Assembly: GCF_018294505.1 (NCBI RefSeq)
Contig: NC_057794.1
Span: 189,957,456-190,021,455 of the forward strand
Length of the DNA stretch: 64,000 nucleotides
Direction: 5' to 3'
DNA from: Triticum aestivum
Taxonomy: Eukaryota > Streptophyta > Magnoliopsida > Poales > Poaceae
A program made the position numbers and the translations under genes. Under the pieces are notes generated by a model that worked only from the letters and a program-made list of their open reading frames with translations, was not told the origin of the DNA and did no database searches. Below, in pieces: positions 56,430 to 64,000 of the stretch. How positions within the stretch are numbered: position 1 is the first letter of the stretch; every line of letters starts with the position of its first letter.

Positions 56430-59400
56430 AAAATCTCGTCCCGAGATTCAAGCGTAGGGTAAGGTGAAGGGGGGAACTCAAACTAGTATAATCTTCACGA
56501 TCCAGGGTGCACTTCATCAAAGTGTTGATTCGATCACCATCTTTGTCCCGTCGTCTTGCTCTGAGAACTCCAACTAGCATGACGAGAAGAGGAAAGGAAA
56601 ACTCTAGAAGAATCTATCTTCTCGAAGATCAATCAACCTAGGATCAGCTCACAAAGTGAGTCGTAGCAACATCTCTTGAGCTGAGACACGAAGCATACAT
56701 CTGAAGAGATGGAGTGAGACAGATGACGAGGGCTCGCTAAGTAGACAACAATTCTAGACTTAAGAATGTGGTGATCGGTCGTCAACGTAGCGAGGAGTTG
56801 AGTTGCCATGATACCACAACGAAACATCCTGGAGGAGGGTGATTCGTAGATTATTACCTTAAGTGGCAAAAAGAATTACCTTTGATTCAGAGATCATTGA
56901 AACTCTTTAAACCAGCCTAAGGCAATTCTCGAGCGATTGTTTGGAGGGGGTCGGTAGAATGGCATACTCAGACTTGGATGATGTGGATTACCTTGTTGAA
57001 GACAACGTAATGGATGAATTTGCTTACCACCGGAAATGGAAGAGATCCATGGTAGAATGGCACATTGGCGGTGCAAGCTGGGAACAAAATGCAAATGCTG
57101 GGAATGATTCTGGTAACTGGGGAAGAACCCAACAATAAAGAGTGAATTCACTGTTTGAAAAGGTCATAGCATTGCCGAGGAAACTGAGAGCACTATACAG
57201 TTAATGTCGACGATCAAACCTAGCACTTGCGCGTGCTCTCAAGAACTTGAGCATTTCCATAATCATCAAGATTTTACCAATATCCGTGTCAAGGATCCTG
57301 GCAACACAACTTGCTACCATGATGAATGATGATGGATGATGCAGATGCAAAGGAAGATAACACTTTCTCAGATTTCACCCTTGGCGAGGCCAAGGAAACA
57401 AAATCTGGATGATCGACCGAGAGACATTTAGCACTCCGCTTCTAATGTTCTCCTTGATGTGCTAGCGTAACCCATTCATAGATAATTATGGTTTGATATC
57501 TAGAACATCAAGTAAAGGTCGGACTTCGGAAACACAAAAATCCATAAGGAATAACTACGGAGGTAAATCCTGCGAAATCCTTATGGGGAGGTGGCCAACT
57601 TCTTCAAACAAGATACTACAATAATAGGTCTTCCGGCTAGATGTGTTGGCCATGACATCCACTTTACCGGTTACAGTGAGACCATTATTATCGTTCTTGG
57701 GAAAATGTTCCAACCATCATATCTGCCTGAGATTCAGATCTGGTTGGTGTCAGAATATTCCAGACTCATCGAGTCTAGGAAGAAAAACGAAAGTTTGCAA
57801 CACAAATCGACGAGATGACGTTGCGAGATTCTCGGGGAATGAACTACGATAGCAAGCTCCAAAGCATGAGCTGGTTCTGCTACATATATGTGAACACGCT
57901 GTTCCAGGCAAACATGATCACATGGTAGTCTTACAATAAAACACTACCGAGTTCTGGTAGGGAACCATCATTGAGGATATCGAAGTTCTTTCATAAGTCC
58001 GGATTAGCTCTTATGAAGGAACTCCTTCTCCTTGAACAAATCAATTAGTGGCTTGGGGTGCTACGGAATACATATGGAGTGGAGGTAATTAATCTACCAA
58101 ACCATAGTATACTTTGCACATGCATGACTGACTTGGGACGATTCCAGAGGAAACAAAACAAACCTTTCTCAAACCCACGGCGGCAACTTGCACCAAATGC
58201 ACATGAATTAGAGGAAGTCACTTCTTCCATCCAAGCATAGGCTTCATGAACGGAACACGAAGGCATTTCTTACAAAGTTTCCAACACTAGGTTGATGTTC
58301 AACATGAATCATGGGGGGAGACAGAATGCTGCTGATAGGCTCAACAGCAACTCATCGGAATTTCCATATCACTGGACTTCCACCATCATGTGAACAAGGT
58401 GATAGTATTGGTCAGACCAAAAGATATAATGGTGTATGCTCGAGGGAAAACCACGAGTAAGACAACATTACGAATATCGTTGGTTCTGATTTGATTTGAC
58501 GATAGCCCATACTCAATCAAAGGTTTGGGTAAGATAATAGATCCAACAATTGTTCACAAGGACCAATTGATGAAGATACCATCTTTCTTCAACACACACA
58601 CACACAAAAAGATATCCCTTAACATGAACTAAGTCGGACAAGCTTTTATCTTCCAACTCTCCAAGTTGTTGTTTAGCTTATCCAACTAGCTCAGGGTATC
58701 CAACACGGATTCTTGGAGAAGGGGTGGTTTACAGGAATAAACCAACTTGATCACGAACTCAACATAGCGGTCAGGTGACAACCTGGTAATACTTCCGAGA
58801 AGATATACCGAAAATCACGAATCACCGATATGTTACTAAGCTCGAGAACAATCTTGCTTTTCAGGGCAAGATGATATGATCAAATGAGCGAGGACTTGAC
58901 AAAATCCTAACTCATTAATCAAAGAGTGCACCAGGAAATAAGGACTAGGTAGCACAATCTATCTTAGAATGGTGATTCAAAAATCAACATGCTAAGGATG
59001 AGGTTATTGTCCATTAACTACCAAGCAACAAGGTTGCTAGGAGTATTGAATTCACACATCACGATTCACTTGTCGGCATTCCGGTTGCGACAACACGGAA
59101 CCGAGGGATGAATAATGATGGCGAGAAGTATCACTACATCAAGAATTCACAAGAGCCGGTGCAATCCTCATGAAAATCCTGACATAAAGACGGTAATACT
59201 TCAGGGTAGAACAGAATCAAAAGTTGGGCTGGCATTTTGATCTGCGGAGCACAATTGCTCTAACCCAATCCTAGATATGGATGTGGTACTGGAGTTTGTT
59301 TCTCCTAGTCATTCCGGGATAGAATGGCTTGACAGACCACAAGAGTAATAGGCATCGATGAACGAATGCACACATAATCTTGACTATCAATTGATAGACG

Positions 59401-60383
59401 AGGGTCAGAAGACAACTAAAGAGGGACAACTCAAAGGAACATACGATTTTCTGAGTTGTGGATGCATGGTTTAGCATGTCGAACGAATTCAACATATTTC
59501 TTCCGGGCAATCCATGCGGAAGGGTAGAACTGGCAGAGCCACAATATATAATGGAGAACTCATAGAGGGCCTGTTGTGATCTTTTGATCCAACAAACTTC
59601 TGCCATAATGGTTCATGGTATTTGGAAGAACGATATACCACGGACCTCGAGGACTATCGCAAAGTTACTAATATCCTAAAGGAACTAGAAAACACTATCA
59701 ACATGAAGTAAGTAGAGTGAATCTCGGGTTCAAAAACCAGGAATAGAATACGTACTACTAGGTAGCATCACGGGATGCTTTCGAGAATAAAGGCCAGAAT
59801 CTTCACACTGAGAACACTAAACATTGCTAGATTACTAGGTGACTCCCTAAAACACCTAGGGTCATAATAATAGCTCCAACATAGATGTCAAGGCAATAGA
59901 ATACCTCAACTCAACAATTAGTGTGATTGAGCTGGCATAAAGGAACATCGAAACCAGAGGGAAAGGATTTTGCAAATGCATCAGACTATTTAGAAACCTG
60001 GGATGACTCGGACAGCATAACGGCTGTAAATGCTCAAAAAAGATTTGAGACATTCACAAAATGGTGGCCTAATCACTCAGAAGCACAATATCAAGGTTTC
60101 GAGATCATTAGAGACATACCGAAGTAGTAGTAACTGGACTGAGGCTTAAATCCAACAATCTTATAAGTCTACGGATTAGTAACACGTGATCCTGATAGAA
60201 AGAAGAGATAGCCTAATTCCTTAACCCCGTAGGAAAGATAAGATGACTCAGATCAGAAGGTCATAAGGTATAAGGAGTAAAAAGAGCCTTACGTTCCATC
60301 CCACATTCAATTCCCTTATATAACTAAAGAATTTCTAGACTCAACTTCGACCAGTTTGGCTTGGTAATCCTACAGGCAGTCAA

Positions 60384-60395
60384 GCTCTGATACCA
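60384..60395 (-). promoter_or_regulatory. Primer binding site after LTR3, Met tRNA
   Basis: TGGTATCAGAGC on the minus strand, four bases from the LTR3 end, as at LTR2. Confidence 0.85.
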
Positions 60396-60399
60396 ACGC

Positions 60400-63300
60400 T
60401 GTCAGGACCCCGATCCTAAGTCACACCGGTCTAGCATGTAACACATCATATCACTTTGCGGCCTCACGCACGGTATTCCCACGGGTGCCACCTTACCTGA
60501 CCCGGGACCGTTTGCGCCTTTTGGCTCACGTATATGATAGTATCGCTAGCATCCATATGACAAAGAACCCGGGCTGACATGGCTAGTCGTGAACCCAAAG
60601 TGGCACTAACTTACAGGGACAGGCATACATGACCCAGCAACGAACGTGTCGGTCATCAACGAGTGAATCCAGGCTGTAGCACTGGGCTAGCAGGACTCCG
60701 GTGAACCGGGCTGTAGCGGGCTAACAGGACTACGGAATTCAAAGTGTGACATTTCCCCGAGAGGACAGACACAGGAACGAAGAAGGACACATGCCGGCCT
60801 GCCTAAGTGTTCCGGAGCAGTAGCAAGCTACCATGGCTCAGTGGAAACACTAGGAGACATTTCCCAGTAAGAGAGGCTACCGAGGATAAACAACTAGGTT
60901 GTCAGATCCCACACATACCAAGCATTTCAATAACATGCACACAATATGCTCGATATATGCAATACAACATGGCATCACAACATGACTCTATGACTCAAGT
61001 ATTTAGATTCAATAGGCTCCGAGGAGCGAGATATTACAGACATGGGTCTCATGACCCAACACTCAGAGCATACAAGTCAAAGCACATGCGGAAGCTTAAC
61101 CTGTTTGAGTACAGACATCTATAAATGAAAAAGGCTGAGAAGCCTGACTATCTACCAGATCCTGCTGAGGGCACAAGATCGTAGCTGAGGTAACAAGCTA
61201 AACGTCGAAGTCCACGTGGAACTACTAGTGAGACTGAAGTCTCTCTGCAAAAACATAAATTAAGCAACGTGAGTACAAATGTACCCAGCAAGACTTACAT
61301 CAGATCTATCTACATATGCATCATTATCAACAAAGGGGGTGGTGGAGTTTAACTGCAGCAAGCCAGCTTTGACTCGGTGGCTAACCTGAACTACGACTGC
61401 AATGCAACTCTTTTGAGGTGGCGCACACGAGTCCACATATTCACCATATCAATACACCACTATGGATCCGCTCCCGTCTCCCTACGAGAACGCCATCCAT
61501 AGCACTCACGCTTATCTTGCGTATTTTAGAGTATCCACTTTCACTTGTCTATGAACTATGCAAGGGGTCCAAGTTTCCATATCCGAGGAATCCGGCTATT
61601 CGAATAGATAATGATAACCCTGCAGGGGTGTACTTCTTCACACACGCTTTCGCCACTTATCGCCCTGTACACGTCATGTACCTCGGCAACCTTCAAGCAG
61701 AAGCCGGGCGAGGGAGTCGGCCACGACCTGACTAACCGAACAAGTCTCTAGTCCAGGTTTATCGCCTATTCGGGTTCCATCCGCAAGTAGATCCGGCCGG
61801 GGTGTCGCTTACGGCCCCAAACGATGTGAGCAGGGTTCCCAAGCCCACCATCCGGGTGCCACTTGGTACACCGTGCCACTGTGCCTAGTCTGTCCCAAGC
61901 CCACCTGTACCGGGTGCCACTTGGTAGACTACTAACACTACCTACAAACACCAGAAACTAGTTGCAACTCCTGGACAGAGATCAAGTTGATTAATAACTC
62001 GAGAGGGGCACTTAAGCATTCCAATGTGTGGTAGTAGCTGGTCATGGATCACAAACACAGAACTCAGTTCCTGAGGACGGCTGCAATGAGACAACCCACC
62101 ATGTACTCCTACATGGCCTCTCACCGCTACCTTTACCAAATCGTGTTCACACACTTAGCTCTCAACGGTAGGACATGTTCACACACCTCTGGTTCATCCC
62201 CGATGAATCAGACCTGACTCAACTCTAAGCAGTAGCAGGCATGACAAACAAGCATGAATGAGTAGGCACAATAGGGCTCAAACAACTCCTACTCATGCTA
62301 GTGGGTTTCATCTATTTACTGTGGCAATGACAGGTCATGCAGAGGATAAAGGGGTTCAGCTACCGCAGAAAGTAACAGATGAATCGGTGTTGTCCTAATG
62401 CATTAAAAGAGAGCAGGAGCGAGAGAGTAGGATTGTATCGGAATGAACAAGGGGGTTTTGCTTGCCTGGCACTTCTGAAGATAATATAGTTCTTCATCGG
62501 TGTCATCGATCTCGTCGTCGGAGTCACGTCTATCGAGAGGGGACAAACACCGGCAAACAAGAAAGAACACAATCAATGCAATGCACAATATGATGCATGC
62601 TATGACATGGCAATATGAATGTGTTTTGGGCTAATGCACCTAGCTATGATTTAAATGAGGTTGGTTTGAATACATGATTCAAATTCCAACTCCATATGTG
62701 ATTATTCAAATGCCATTTAATTGATTTCTGCTAAACAGCAGCTATAAGTTGTTCTAACATGCATGAAAATGGTACAGATGGATTCCTTGAATTTTTCTGA
62801 TAATTTTTCATATATAATTTATTTAATTTGGAGTTACGGTTGAATTTCTATGAATTTTAGAAGTTTTGGGCATTTTCTAAAATTATTAAATCATTTAAGA
62901 TTTATTTAAATTCCAGAAAGGAATTACTGCGTCAGCATGACCTCATAGTGACGTCAGCAGGTCAACAGGTCACTGTCCGGTCAAACCTGACAGTAGGTCC
63001 CGCGTGTCAGTGTAATTAGTTTAGTTAGAATTTAATTAAACTAAACTGGGTTAATTAACAGGGCTGGGCCCCACCTGTCAGTGACTCATCGGAGTCAACC
63101 AGGGCCCACCCGTGGTCAAAGTCAACGTCAGCTGCGCCGGCGTTTAGCCGCCGGCGAGCCCGACGTGGCGGCGAGAGTGGTTTTGGCCACTCCGACGACC
63201 AAAAGGGCCGCGGAGGGCATCTAGGTGGAGCTGGGGACGAGCCGAAGCTCTTGGTGGAGTTAGCTGGGGTCGGGGTGGCCGGAATCGGCGCTGGCGACGA

Positions 63301-64000
63301 CTTAGGTGGCCGCCGGAGTTCGGCCGAGGTCGAACACGGTGCTGCGGTGCACTAGAGGGGAAACGGAAGGGCGCTGTGGGCTCCTGGGAGGGCGGCAAAC
63401 TTGGTAGCATGCTCGGGCGCAGGCTGGGGTGGCCCTGGCCACGGCGGCGCCATGGCCGGCGGCGAGGAGCGATCGGCTCCGGTGATTAGGGCGGCTAGAG
63501 GGTACGTTCCGCAGCGAAAAGAGAGGGGAAAGACGGCAGGGCTCACGTGGATCGTGTAGGGCTGGTCGGCGAGCTCGGGGAAGCACGAACGGCGGCGAAT
63601 CGACGATGAGGTTGACGGCGGCCGAAGGTTGAAGATGAGCTTGAAGACGACGCTGCAGGGCTTCCGAAGGGCCGTGGATCGGTGGGGAGGAAGAGGGGGT
63701 CGAGGCGGAGCTTCCTGGGGCGTCGGTGAGGCGTGGGGGTGGCGGTGGCCGCGAGGGAGCGCGTCGGTGCCGGTGGCTCTGTTCGGTCGCGGGAGGGAGA
63801 GAGAGCAGAGGGGGATAGGGACGGAGGGAGAGACACGGGAGAGTGAGAGAGGGTCGAGGGGCCGCGTGGCGTCTCCAGGGAGTAGCGGAGGCAAGCAGGG
63901 AGGCAGGAGGTGGCCGAGCGCGTGCCGGCGTGCGGTGGCCACACGCCTCGCGTCCTTCTGGCGCGAGGTGGGAGACGGTGGCGGTTCGGTGGGCTGGGCC
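60400..64000 (-). repeat. LTR3 (partial, cut by window end)
   Basis: It aligns with LTR1 and LTR2 over 3601 bp to the end of the window. About 530 bp are expected beyond. Whether it is the outer 5' LTR or another shared one cannot be decided here. Confidence 0.9.

Larger units (their letters stand above)
56413..60399 (-). mobile_element. Internal domain 2, uninterrupted
   Basis: 3987 bp, nearly identical to internal domain 1 but without the solo LTR. At 59869-59873 the single AATAG is the pre-insertion site. A (CA)n run lies near 58595-58607. No retroviral-type protein motif in any frame. Confidence 0.8.
40029..64000 (-). mobile_element. LTR-internal-LTR-internal-LTR array of a LARD-like Gypsy element
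   Basis: Three LTRs start (plus strand) at 40029, 52286 and 60400 with TGTCAGGACCCCGATCCTAA. The first two end at 44157 and 56412 with CAGGGATGTGACA, giving 4129 and 4127 bp. The third runs off the window. Internal domains of about 4 kb lie between them. Primer sites stand left of the second and third LTRs and polypurine tracts right of the first and second, so all parts are in minus orientation and share LTRs. The repeat period is 8114 bp between LTR2 and LTR3. Between LTR1 and LTR2 it is 12257 bp because of a 4.1-kb insertion. Copies differ by roughly one to two percent in the stretches I compared. Long LTRs with a non-coding interior match the LARD class described from barley. Unequal recombination between LTRs is the likely origin. 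Confidence 0.85.

Overview
This window looks like plant nuclear DNA from a Triticeae grass (wheat, Aegilops or a relative). The grounds are a BARE-1/WIS/Angela-type Copia LTR at 31398-33114, a tRNA-derived SINE resembling Au-SINE, Stowaway-type MITE ends, CACTA termini of the CACTACAAAAAAA type, small Helitrons, an Athila-like Gypsy pol, and transposons nested inside one another with target-site duplications. I found no intact host gene that I would defend. There are two assembly gaps (5977-6320 and 7767-8075).

Layout. 1-9400 is a low-gene stretch. It holds a DEDDy 3'-5' exonuclease-like gene broken by one in-frame TAG (1056-1775) behind a 51-bp inverted repeat, then MITE ends, a Helitron 3' end, a 188-bp tandem duplication and a SINE. 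9894-17706 is a plant Ptta/En/Spm (TNPA-like, Transposase_24) gene. Its last six exons splice together in perfect phase but carry one TGA. Its 5' part is a serial amplification of exon-plus-intron units. 17930-19428 is a GGCC-rich subterminal repeat domain ending in a CACTA terminal repeat, so the gene and this end probably belong to one CACTA element.

19429-31397 is a minus-strand Athila-like Gypsy pol. It is split by a 3.2-kb solo LTR (21757-24932, duplicated target CCTTA) and by a complete 6.2-kb Gypsy element with no recognisable gag-pol (25134-31334). A Copia Angela/BARE-type 5' end (31398-34702) follows, then two 0.25-kb Helitrons lying tail to tail (34703-35211). From 36987 onward the insertions form a nested chain: CACTA end, then a Gypsy fragment, then a Copia LTR plus gag, then a long-LTR element.

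The last 24 kb (40029-64000) is the most striking part. It is a minus-oriented array LTR-internal-LTR-internal-LTR with ~4.13-kb LTRs and ~4.0-kb internal domains. The internal domains keep a tRNA-Met primer site and a polypurine tract but show no gag-pol. This matches the architecture of the non-autonomous LARD class. A divergent 4.1-kb solo LTR of the same family sits in the first internal domain, flanked by AATAG, and the second internal domain preserves the matching empty site. The events can therefore be ordered: array formation first, or at least the second copy without the insertion, and then insertion into the first copy.
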